Origin: Malania oleifera
Lineage: Eukaryota; Streptophyta; Magnoliopsida; Santalales; Ximeniaceae
Length of the DNA: 64,000 bases
Direction of reading: 5' to 3'
Assembly: GCF_029873635.1 (NCBI RefSeq)
Contig: NC_080428.1
Coordinates: forward strand, 64,289,957 to 64,353,956
Below are positions 22,335 through 33,700 of this stretch, one piece after another (the first letter of the stretch is position 1; every line of letters starts with the position of its first letter). Below the pieces are notes generated by a model. The model was not told the origin of the DNA. It searched no databases and was given only the letters and a program-made list of their open reading frames with translations. The translations under genes were made by a program, and so were the position numbers.

Positions 22335-22725
22335 ACTAATACATCCAAAATTGATAGGCACGCTTATAGGGTCAAATAATTATAAGACCAACATTTGGTG
22401 CCTCACATAATTACCTTTAGGTTATCTATAACCCTTGGTACGGTTATAAGAGCCACTATTGATATCCTCAATAACTGCCCTTAAGTTACCCATAACCCCC
22501 TAAGTATAACGACACACTCATAAATGCCAAACTAAAGGAGAGTCTGCCTCCACCACTATAAAAAGGGGATCATAGGAGGAGGTAAACATCTCATTCTCAC
22601 TTACTGTTGCAATCTGAATCTCTCATTCCTTAATTTAGACATCAGAGTGATCCTCAGAGTACACCCCGAGTTCTTAAAGTCATTCTTGCTTGATTCCTTT
22701 CAAGTGGTTGCAATCGAATGATAGT
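22335..22725 (+). repeat. probable 3' LTR end of the decayed element
   Basis: A purine tract AGTAAGGGGGACA at about 22322-22334 is followed by a 400-base stretch with a CTATAAAAAGGGG TATA box (22557-22567) and a CT-rich leader. This is the look of a short gypsy LTR. The right edge is uncertain. Confidence 0.45.
22557..22567 (+). promoter_or_regulatory. TATA box in LTR-like end
   Basis: CTATAAAAAGG is a strong plant TATA consensus. It is preceded by AGTCTGCCTCCACCA and followed about 40-60 bases later by a CT-rich leader. Confidence 0.5.
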
Positions 22726-23936
22726 TTAATTAACAAAAACCATACAATTTTTGGCAATATTAAATGTTGTGTAACATTATTATATGTGATAGACTAGCCA
22801 TGTACGTAACAACTTCTTTATCTTCCTTTCATTTAGTTCTTTTCTTGCAAAATCAAAACACCAAAGTGCATGAAATTAGGGCTTGTTGGTGTACTCAATT
22901 GTGGAAAAGAGAATATTTTATTTTTAAACTTCTAAAAATTATAAAATTACATGTTATTTCCTAATTTCTAATATATGTATAGAAATTTTGAATTCTTTTT
23001 TATATTTCATATAATTATCTTATAAAAATGTTAAAAATAAAAATAAGGGGGCATCTTTGTAGTTCTTTAAAAAATTGAGAATGAAAAAAAAAAAATTATT
23101 TTCTTAAATATGCATTCCCTTAACTCTTTTGCATGAAAACAATTACTTTTACACTTCCAAAGCAAAAAATATTTGCTAATTTATGGTTCCATTTATTCAA
23201 TAGTATAAATTAAGATATATATATATATATATATATAAAATATTTACACTTAATATTTCTCAAATTATATAAACTAAAAAGCTAATACATATCTAACTTA
23301 CAAGATATATCATAAAAAAACACAATACTGACGCCACACAAGATTACTACCTAATATTTCGTTTTCGAATCCAATCAAAAGGTGAAAAGAGAGTGGAGGC
23401 ATAAGAATTTGACGCTCTAGATCGAGTTGGTTGGGAGGCTTAATTAGTATAAATTTTGATGTACTTTACTAATCTTTTTGATTTTTGTATCCCAAACGAC
23501 GATTTAATACTTAATATTATCTAAGATATAGGAGTTTTACATTCGTAAAGAAAGAATTTTTGAGTGTTAGATGATTTAGAGAATATAAGTATAGTAAAAA
23601 ATTAAATTAAACATATATATTTGAGTGGGATGTGGATGATATGAAGAAGGGTGTCCCACATTCTTTAAATGGGTGTAGTCCAAAATCCCAACAAGTTAGT
23701 GCTGAAAATTGATCACTACCCCTCCATAATACATAAATACGACATCACACGCGTGTACTTACGTGACTCACTTTCTTCTCCAACTCCCATCCCCATTACT
23801 CCCCTCCTCCTTTTAATTGCTATCCCCGTTATCAATCAATCACGAGAAAATACTCTTCTCTCTTTAATAGTTTAATTTCCTCCCCACTCCTGCAGATATC
23901 ACAATACCTTCTTCTTACCCATCACTCCCAAATCAT

Positions 23937-23940
<4 letters not shown>
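22726..23940. other. gene-free AT-rich spacer
   Basis: I see no coding feature here. An (AT)n run lies at about 23215-23237. The last 300 bases become CT-rich and are probably the promoter and 5' UTR of the CLE gene. Confidence 0.6.

Positions 23941-23975
<35 letters not shown>
23941..23975 (+). repeat. (CT)17 in CLE 5' UTR
   Basis: A pure CT run ends four bases before the ATG at 23979. CT-rich leaders are frequent in plant genes and often polymorphic in length. Confidence 0.8.
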
Positions 23976-23978
<3 letters not shown>

Positions 23979-23982
<4 letters not shown>

Positions 23983-24329
23983 AGAAGAGCCCTCTCTCTT
24001 CAATATGCTGCAGGAGCGGCAGAAGAACAACCCTGCAGGTTCTTCTAATTATTATTATTATTCTCCTCTTTGACGTCGTTCCACACGCATCTCCCGCCCA
24101 ATTCATCATCTCCTCCAACAACCCAAACGCCCCTTCTTCTTCAGGCTCACGGCACCTCCTCATCATGGCCCGCCGCCACCGCCACCTCCACCGCCACCAC
24201 AAGCCTTATTATTATTATTATTATTCTCGCAGCATTCCACCGCCGCCGCCGGAGCCGGACGAGATTGACCCAAGATACGGCGTGCAGAAGAGACTAGTCC
24301 CCTCCGGCCCAAACCCCCTTCACAATTAA
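23979..24329 (+). CDS. CLE9/10-type signalling peptide precursor
   Basis: This is a single-exon gene of 116 residues for a secreted peptide-hormone precursor. The last 12 residues are RLVPSGPNPLHN, a complete CLE motif that ends exactly at the stop, as in CLE precursors. I recall the same dodecapeptide in Arabidopsis CLE9/CLE10. It is preceded by EIDPRYGVQK, a stretch conserved upstream of the motif in the CLE9-13 group. Residues about 19-41 (LQVLLIIIIILLFDVV) form a hydrophobic signal sequence, so the protein enters the secretory pathway. The mature peptide would be cut after K104 and act in the apoplast on LRR receptor kinases. The middle is a variable region with His-rich, six-Tyr and five-Pro runs, partly encoded by (TAT)n and (ATT)n microsatellites. 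Start choice is firm because the ATG follows the CT-rich leader. The exact paralogue is uncertain. Confidence 0.93.
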
Positions 24330-24991
24330 TTATAAGTATAAAATTCCTCACATATTCTGCATATATATATATATATCATCGTTTTCGCCCATACCCATGA
24401 ATTGAAGAAGATTCAAGAAGCCAACCCTCAAGTTCTCAACCCAATCTTTAGTAATTTCCTTCATCTTTCTTTCCTTCTTTCTAATTTATCCATTAGTTTC
24501 TTCACCTTCTTGGCATCTTTCCATGCATGGATCGAGTTCCTTTTTCTTTCCCTGCATCCGTAATTTTGCTACTGTTCTGTCATGGGGGATTATACGAATT
24601 AATTGCCGCTGCTATTTCCACGTTTGTTTTTGGAATTCATCTTATGGGTAATTAATTTAATTTCAAGCTAGCGATGATGATGGAGGCCGGAGGCGACCAT
24701 GGATGGATCAGTGCTGGTGGAGTACTTCTCAGAAACTCGGTGATACCAGCTGCAATTCAGCAGAAACAAGCCTGGAAATGTTAGCTTAATTAATCAAAAC
24801 TAAGTGTGCGTAGTAGGTAAGTACGTGTATCCCATTAATTAATTACTCATATAGTGGAAGTACATTTCAAGGGAAACCCATGACTTCCATTAATTTGGAG
24901 CTATACCATATATATAGCTTGCTATCTGTACGTGGGTCAGTTTTCTTGCGAGGGCAAATTTGTCTTTTCAAATGCCCATGTAGAATTCATC

Positions 24992-25044
<53 letters not shown>

Positions 25045-25770
25045 CGCGCGCGCGCGTGTTTGTGTAATTTAATTATATGGTGTTTTCTAATGGGGGATAA
25101 ACTTGACTGTAAGTACACTATCAACCATGCATGTTGGATATTAAATTAAATCGGATCTTCTTTGTGTTGGTTCGTAGTTGGAGGATTTCTCGAATGAAGC
25201 GATGTGTCTATAGGAATTTATGTATCTAAATAAATAGATCACGTTAAATATGTTAATTGTAATTAACATTAATACATGTACAAGCATATGTTTAAAGCCT
25301 ATGCATAGTCATGTACTCAAACCATTTGCATCAAGTTTCAAAGTGTTTTATTCTTTCTCCACTTCTCCTCGACTAATTTTGTGTCTTCGTTTTCTAACAT
25401 AAAGTGCATCAATTAATGTTTATGTTGGTTGGTTTTTGATACATTGGATGAGAATAGAACAAAATCAAAATTTTCACTCGATCTTTTCAAGTCTCATCGC
25501 ATTTTACTTTGCAAACCAAAGGTGATGCTAGAGTCAATATATGGTCTTGATAAGAAATATTATTATATGTAAGGCGAGCAACAAACTAATTAAATCTAGC
25601 AACTTTTTAGAGAGGGAAATGTTCATAAACGTGTCTAAAATTTTGAATAAATCTGGAGAGACTAGAGGAATAGCAAAAAGAATCAATAACTCATGAAAAT
25701 TGGTTAAATATTATGAAAATATTAGAACATGTTTAGTTGCTCACAATAACGGTAAAATCTTGTAAAAATA
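24330..25770. other. CLE 3' flank and gene-free spacer
   Basis: No gene is seen. Microsatellites include (AT)n at about 24362-24376 and a long (AT)n followed by (GT/GC)n at about 24998-25060. The 89-codon reading frame over the latter is built from the microsatellite. Confidence 0.6.
24998..25060. repeat. (AT)n(GC)n compound microsatellite
   Basis: An AT dinucleotide run of about 40 bases passes into TGTGTGCGCGCGCGCG. Confidence 0.85.
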
Positions 25771-25773
25771 TTT

Positions 25774-26072
25774 GACTTCTCTTGAGATTTGATAAAAGGA
25801 TACAGACTTTCTTTGAGGTTTCAAAAATTTCAAAAACCATTCTTGAGATTTTGAGAATTTTAGAGACTTTCCCTGAGATTTTTCAAAAAGACACAAAACT
25901 TTCCCTTATATTTTGTAAGAAGACAAGTATTTTGAGACAAAATTTGTCTCTTTTTGCCAAATTTCAAGTGAGGTCTATGACATTTTTGAAACCTCAATGA
26001 GGTGAGATCAATAAAATTTCTAAAATCTCATAAAATGTTCCTCCCTTTTTATCAAACCGCAAGAGAAATTAG
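25774..26072. mobile_element. MITE-like element, about 300 bases
   Basis: The ends form an imperfect inverted repeat of about 25 bases: ACTTCTCTTGAGATTTGATA at the left, and at the right the reverse complement of TATCAAACCGCAAGAGAAATT. The interior repeats GAGATTT-AGAGACTTTCCCTGAG-type units several times. It has no coding capacity. I see no clear target duplication, so the superfamily is unassigned. Confidence 0.55.
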
Positions 26073-27399
26073 TGTATTTTGCTTCAAAACTTTTGAATAA
26101 TTATAAATGCGTCACATTATTTTTTAGTTTTTTATCATTAATATAAAAAAATAGAAAATAATGAAAAGCAATTTTCAACCTTTTTAGACAAAACTCCAAA
26201 AATTGAAAAATAAGTGTCATTTTTGTATTTTTTAGAAAAATATATCTACAATGGAAAGTTAAATTGATTAAATACGTGAACAAGCCCTTGGTATTTTTTG
26301 ACTACAATGGAAAGTTAAATTTCTGCTATCAATTTTTTTTTTTTAATTCATCATTGATTTAGTGTATAAGTTGGTGAGCAATTAAGTAAAGACCTACATA
26401 GAGAAATTAGAAAACATCTTGAACTTAGTGGGGAAAAATCTCGACTACCCTATATAATGTTCTAATTAATGTCAAATGTTCTAATTAACGTCATACATTT
26501 ACATATCTAAAAGAAGAAAGAAAAAAAAAAAAAACAAAGCCGTCCCTGTTGCGCGCGCTCCGACCACCATGATCAATCATAACAAATAAATAAATAAATG
26601 AATTTCAATAATGAAAAATTAAAAATTTATAACGAGATATAATTTTCTTACAAATTAAACAATAGTGAATATCAAATTTTGTGTAATGGAGTATTTGGAA
26701 TTTACAATTTTTAGGAATCAAAATGCTCATGTTTAATCAAATAGATCTATTGAATTAGCATTGAGAACTAACAATTGTAATTAAAAAAGTTTATCAAACA
26801 AAATTGTTTATTTATTTTTAACCATTAACAATCTTTAGAGATAGTTATGTGCAAAAAATGCGATACTAGGAATTACCAGCTAATGTTTCTAATACTCGAG
26901 TATTGCATAGTTGGCTTCTTAAATGATTAAAAGAAAATATTAAAAAAGATAATTAAGTATAAATAAATTAATAAATTCATAATTTGAAAAATTTTAGAGG
27001 GAGAGAGTATGGTTGGTCTTTGTGCAGTTCATCGATCCACCATGGCTAAATTGTCAGTTGGAGAGATGATGAGAGGTAGAAGATTTGATTAATGATGTGC
27101 AAATGACACAGTTGAGTGGGCATAAATGATTATCGATTGGAAAATTTCATTAAAATTTTTAATTTTAAATATTTTTACTTTTATTTCATTTTACTCAAAA
27201 GTATTTCATTATTTAATTATTGTTGTATAATTTCATTAACGAGAGGAGTAAAGTAGTATTTTTAGGCTCAATCCATTAATTTATATAAAGCTCTTTATAT
27301 ATTTTTAAAGCTTTAGAGAGAGAGTGGACATTATATATCTGAAACCATGTTAACGCAAAAAAAAATAGAAGAAGATGTCGGGTTTCTTACAAATAAAAG

Positions 27400-27445
<46 letters not shown>

Positions 27446-27783
27446 TATATATATGAGTATCTCGGAAAAGCATTATGAAAAAAATATATTAAAATATACA
27501 AAATTTATGAGAAATAAATTTTTCTTCCGCGTCGCGCGTTGGCTCACCCCGACTCCTCTCACCGAAAACCTGAAAGTTGAAACCAGGGAAGGAATTATAA
27601 AAAAATAAAATAAAAAACTAATAATAAATAGAACTGGAAGGCAGATCTTTATTCGTCACTCCTCGTCTCCTGATCCCTCCAATGGCTCTGCAGCCTTAAG
27701 ATCTCAGTTGCTGAAACGAATTTCTCCCTCCCTCCATCAATTCTACCGCCGCCGCACTACCTACCTCATCGCCGCCCCCAAAA
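26073..27783. other. AT-rich spacer and LRR gene upstream region
   Basis: No gene is recognised. It contains an (AT)n run at about 27401-27442, the direct repeat ACAATGGAAAGTTAAATT at 26249 and 26308, and a CT-rich stretch at 27650-27780 that is probably the 5' UTR of the LRR gene. Confidence 0.55.
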
Positions 27784-30700
27784 ATGGCCCGCCAGTCTCT
27801 TGCATTTTGTTTCATCCTCGCAGTCTCTCTGTTATCTAACTTGATTCTCTGCAAGACCCTCAAACGAGACGGTAATTTTCTGGCTCCTTAGTCTTGTTCT
27901 AAGTGATTTTAGGCTTCAACCGGGCTCAAACTTTTCTGGGTCAGTGTAGATCTGAAATAAGAAAAGAGTACTGGTGTTTTTATTTACTGGGTAATAATCG
28001 TGGTTTGGGTAATCAATTACTTGTTGGTATTGTATTTTTTGAAGTTCTTTACTGAATTTGCGTACACTTTTTTTTTTTTCCCGTGATTTGAAAATACTGA
28101 GTAAACCGTGTGTTATGTGGCATGTGATGCCGTCTAGCTGGTAAAGTAATGGGTGTAATTTGGATTCTGAGTGACTGGAACACTGTTGGAATTCATAACT
28201 GATGGTGATTTGGAACTGATTGCAGTTAAAGCTTTGAATGAAATCAAGGCTTCTCTTGGATGGAGGGTGGTCTATGCGTGGGTTGGAGATGATCCCTGTG
28301 GAGATGGTGATCTGCAGCCTTGGTCGGGGGTCACTTGCTCCACACTTGGAGACTATAGAGTTGTTACAGAATTGTAAGCCTTGCAGTTTTTCTTCTCTTT
28401 TTCTGTTGTTTGAAGTTCATTTATCAGTCTATTAGTCATGAATTATGAAAGACCCTTTTATGGTTAGTCCTATTTTTTCAGATGCTAGTTGTGCATTTTG
28501 TTACTTTTTTTATGTGTTAATACGTCATTTGTAAGTCTTTTAGGGACTAATTTTTTGATTTCGAAATGATTGTTGATAACTGAGGTTTGGTTTAGCATGT
28601 ATTTACATCGGTTATTTATTAATTCTTGGCAGGGAAGTCTATGCAGTATCAATTGTGGGGCCTTTTCCAACTGCTGTGACCAATCTTTTGGATCTTACTA
28701 GGCTGTAAGATATCTCAATTCTTATCATCAAATGAGCTCATTAGTGTAGCAAACCTCCATGCTAGAATATGAGATAATGTGAACATTTGTGCTAAGTAAC
28801 TTCTAGTTTCAAAATTTCAGTTTCTTTTTTTTTTTAAATGATAGAAAAGGAATGAAAGTAAACTTAATTCAATGCAGTATGCTTAAATGCTCAAAAAGTG
28901 TTAGTGGCATCTCCTTTCCCCTATGCGTAAGTTTACGTTTTGTGGTCACTGCCACTGCGTTAGTAATTTGTTTGTTAATAGCCATTGGTTGGTTTTTGTC
29001 CTGCATTCATCATGGTATAATTTAATACTGAATTTATGCTGTGAAATCAAGTCTGCTAACTTTTATCCATTGTTATGTGGAAGACATCTGTTCAATTTGT
29101 AGATACAGCCTCTCTGCTTGGGGCAAGGCTTGTCTTTGTTTGACACTCCCTAGTTACCTCTTTTGTAAGAGCCTCATGCACTAGGCTGCTTTATCATTGT
29201 TACCGTTATTTTTCTGAATCTGATGCTGTGACTGGGATGCATGGCTATGAATGTTTTTAGTTTTAAATAAATTTTTGGGTCACTCCACTAAATTATTATG
29301 TAGATTTCATTAATGTATATTGTGGGACAGTTGTATAGGGGTATAGGCTTTTGAGAAATATGTATGCTAATCATTTTGAAAGCAATCATATGTTTTTTTA
29401 TGTGTTTATTTCATTAATTTTTTTAAAGAAAATTGCGAACATTGTAAATATTTTGGGATGTCTTAGCAAGCTAGCAATATTCTTATAGAACAAAATGCAT
29501 TCAAAGCTCTCCACACTCTTAAATGAAAGTCTTTCTCTTCTCATTTTGACTATTATTATCTTTTTCATGCATATGATTCCCGGAATTATTGCCGAATTTT
29601 GTCACTGGAATTCTTTTATCTTTTTCCTGCAGTATATATCAAATGACCCTGTTTTTTGTGGAGCTGAACGATTCTTGGATCATGAATTTGTTGTTATGAT
29701 CATGTATTATGTTCTTTTAAGTTTATATGATGACTACATTTTGAGATATCTATGAGGATATGCATTACTCATTCATTGTGCTTTGTCATATTTTGATGTC
29801 AGTTATGCAAGTAGAAGTCATTTTCCCATTTATTAGAAGCTGTTTCATTGTACAAAGTATTGTTTGTGGTTGTTTGCCAACAACCATATTCTTCATATAG
29901 TGAAAATATTAAGTTGGAACATATGATTGATGACAAATTAATTCATTATAAAATTGCGATGCTAACATTTGTAATTGCCAGTGCAAAGAATAAGTGGAAA
30001 ATGTTGTTGAGCTGCTGGAAGCTTCTGTTTTAGTGCACTTTTTCCCTTGTCAGATGTTTATAATCTGAATGACTGTGTCCACATGACAGGGATCTTCATA
30101 ATAACAAGTTGACTGGGCCAATTCCTCCCCAAATTGGACGATTAAAGCGTCTTAAAATACTGTATGGTCCTTTACTCCCTAGTTGATTGATGTATTGATG
30201 TTGGTCCTCCTATGTATATCATTTTTAAGTATTTGAATAATGCACATTTGGTTTCTATTCTGTAAATTCAATGTGCATCTAGATTTATGGTAAAGAGAAT
30301 GCTTGTTTCGGGTTGCACTTTAATGTGGCTAAACTTTTGCTTCTATTTCTGAATTTGAATGATGATTTTCGATGCTGATATTTCAAGTTGTATTTCAAGG
30401 TTACTTTGGAATTTCATTTTTACATATTTGTGGTTGCCTGGTTGGCTGGGAATGCTCAAAGAATGTGAGAAGGAGGGTGCATTTAGTATTTCATAAGCAA
30501 CTTCTGATTGTTGGCTTGAGGTCTAAGAGGCAAATATCTTTTGCGATATCATAGGTGAATGGACACATATTAAAATAAGGAAGATTTCTGGCATATTAAT
30601 ATATAGTAAATTATTTCTAAAAATTTTAATGGGAAAATAGTACATAAGCTATTCTGGTTATGATGCTTCCGGTCTTGGAACAAAGCAATGTTACTTAGGA

Positions 30701-33700
30701 AACACAGAATGTTTTGATTCATGAAACAGAAACATGAGTGTGGTACAACATTTGCTTTAAAATGTGGTCCACTAGGGTACTTATATGTAAGTGAAGAATG
30801 TATTATTAAGAGCTGTGATATATTTAAAAGAGGCAGTTGAAAAATATTTCTAAATTCTGGTCCGGTTATTTTGGCAGATGTTGCTTTCTTTGATATTCGG
30901 CGTGATTGGTTGGCTTTGTTAGCCTGAGTTTTATGCTTTCTTATTGTATTTGATTCTTTATTCTTTATTCTTCTTTTTATTTTTCTTCTTCTGTGTTGTC
31001 TCCAAGTCCAGGATTTCTCATCCTCCATGCATATTCTTTCAGTTTAATAAATTTCTTTTTCTATCAAAACAATGTTTCTAAATTTAAAAGAGATTTTGTG
31101 TTCTAAAGTAGATTAATAATGACTCAGTAGAAAACTATAATGTGATAACACTTGTGGTTGGCGTAATGTCTTCTGTTTTTGTTTTTTTTAAAATCTTTTT
31201 TTTTTTTTTTGAATTTTTCTAGGATGATCCTCCTCATTGTACTTCTCTTTTTTCTTAATAAATCGTCTTTTTCTCTAAAAAAAATTGTTATAACAAGCCA
31301 TTTTCATATATAAAAAATGTATAAGTTCTGGAAAATATTTAGTTAAACTCTGGAATGCTAGGTTTAGTGTTCCAGAGTGAAAATATTCAATATTTTGGAA
31401 CATTTGTATCAAATTGCAAAGGTATTAGCATTTTTTAGTGACTGGACTGAAATTAAAAACTTGGTTGTTGTAATCATTGTTAGGCATTGAAGAAAAGGCA
31501 AAAGTATGCCACTCACCTCCCTCTACTTGTTTGGTTCTCATATTTTTCTTGTTTTTCCTTCTTCTCATATGTTCTGTTTTTGTTCTAAAGGACCTCTCTC
31601 CACCCTTTTTGTATTTTTTCCTTACTTTCTAAACTAAAAACGAAACACTGAATGCAGTTATTGTGTTTGGTTTGTACAGGACAAATTAGCTTTACAAAAA
31701 TTTTGATTTTTGAACAATTTTTTAAAATTATTCAGTGCAAAGAATGCACATCCTGGAAGCATTATTAGTTAGGGGTAACTGAGGTTTTCGGTCTATATTT
31801 TATGATGTATATTATTATTTTTTATCTCTTATAATGCTCGTAGTAGTCTAACACTGCTTCAATGGTTTATATAGGTGGGCGGAACTTAGGAGTTTTTGAA
31901 TCTTGTAGTCTACACTTTACAGCTATATAAGGGCTATATAGTAGCTGTTTTCTTGCTTACATAGAGACATAGGTGAATTATCCATTGTAAAAACTTCCAC
32001 CAATTGAGACCTATTAATAGTAATCCAGGCTTATAGATATAAACTGTGTTTATTTGTTTTATGTGGAATCATCAATACAATGACATGATAGGATCTCCAA
32101 AATTATGTGCTAGAGAATGGAATGAAAGAGACAAAAAGCTTTCTTAAATCTTCTTTAAAGGTGGTAGTTGTGGTTGCTCGCCTCCAAGAATGCATACACA
32201 TACTGACACGTATGGATGCTCAAATTTTTGACATAAGTACATCAAGGAAAAACCTTGTATGCTTGCAACTTACCCCGTAATTCTTTCAACTCTGGAACCC
32301 ATTAATTCCAGCTCTAAAGAATTGTAATCACACACCCAACCAAATTCCCTCCCCCATTTTTCCAGGTTGCACTGATAGTAATATTTTAGGAATAGGAAAC
32401 AGACTCACAAAATGTTGTAAGCATGTAATTTCTCTGCTGGTGATTGTAGTTATTTTGTTTTGCATTTTAAGATGAGGATACCAAGTTTTGCTTTCAGGAG
32501 CGGGGGAATGGAAGCAGTACTTTACATAGACTTCGAAAAATTGAGTCACACTTTTGCACCTTGAATTGTTAGACTGCAATAATCCAGTAAAATGGATAAT
32601 GTCCTGTCAACTGGGAATAGACTTATCTCCTTCTTTCTTCCAGGAACAAAAAGGTATCCATATGAGTTTCTAATGCTGGAGCTATTAATTGTGCCATAGT
32701 TGCCTGAAACTCATATAGGGACTCGGATTAAAAAAAAAAAGGGACAGCCTGGAATGCCACATTGAATAATAGTTCAATTTATTTATGTAAATTTTTTTTT
32801 TTTTGGATAGAAAAAGAAACTCATTAATAGAGAAGGGAGAAAATTACAAAGAAAGTTGGACAATTTATCATCCTAAAACAAGCAAAAGCAACAAAAAGCA
32901 AAAACAATTACATTAAAGCCCCTTTCCAATCCCACTGAAGATCCGACAACCAAATTCCTTGAAAGTAACTCAAGAATGAGCCAAAAAAGAAGCTAGGAAA
33001 AATAAATGGTCACTGGTCTCCAAACAAATGATACAATTATCTGGTTTATGGCTTTGTAAGGCCTCTTCACCTGCTGCAAATAATTGGTGTTAAGCCTATT
33101 AAGAGCAAAAGTCCACATAAAAGCCCTGATCTTGAAAGGAACCGGAGCCTTCCAAATAAAATATTTCAAAGTAAAAATAAGAAGGGCTTGGAATTTTCAA
33201 CAAATGGGAAAGAGAAGATTTTTATGGAAAATGAACCAGAAGGATTCCCAATCCAAATCCTCAGATCTCTACCCATTTGAGGAACAAAATACTCCAGCAC
33301 ATGCCACAACATGGTCATATCCTCAACTTGTTGCTCATTATCATTTCTGAAAAAATGAAAATCCTAGGAGAGAGAGCCCCCCTCAAGAATAAGAAACATT
33401 AGTTAGAGCATTATGCAAAGAGACAATGTGAAAAGATGATGGAACAAAGATTTGAATGAAATCTCACCCACCCTAACATCCTCCCGAAACTGAATAGGAT
33501 TCTATTCTCAGCTCAATAAGAGGAAAGAGGATAAAAGAAGTGAGCAACTTGAGAAATAAATTTCCAAGGGCTAGCTGTAGAAACATTACCATACCCTTAG
33601 TATCACAACTGTTCGTATGCAAACTGTACTTGCAAAACTAACCGTATGCCATAAGGAATCAACCTCTAGGGCAAATCTCCTTAACCATTTACCATTTGGG

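Larger units (their letters stand above)
16291..22725 (+). mobile_element. decayed gypsy-like element with nested LTRs
   Basis: Gag-like text (YDGLTDPLDHIDIFR, AFATTLMGNVRAWYRILKPNS) at 16291-16887 resembles gag of the non-chromovirus gypsy (Tat/Ogre or Athila) side. It continues at 19013-19223. It is followed by repeats (20675-22260) and an LTR-like promoter end (about 22335-22725). No pol genes are recognised. Two lone copia-type LTRs (16888-19012, 19224-20654) interrupt the gag. It is strongly broken and looks old. Family placement is an inference from gag alone. Confidence 0.6.

Noticed and set aside
24880-25149. 89-codon reading frame
   Set aside because: A long run of alternating Ile and Tyr comes from an (AT)n microsatellite; it is not a protein.
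30570-31028. 152-codon minus-strand reading frame in LRR intron 4
   Set aside because: Low-complexity Lys/Asn-rich text with no domain; it lies next to LINE-tail-like sequence and inside an intron.
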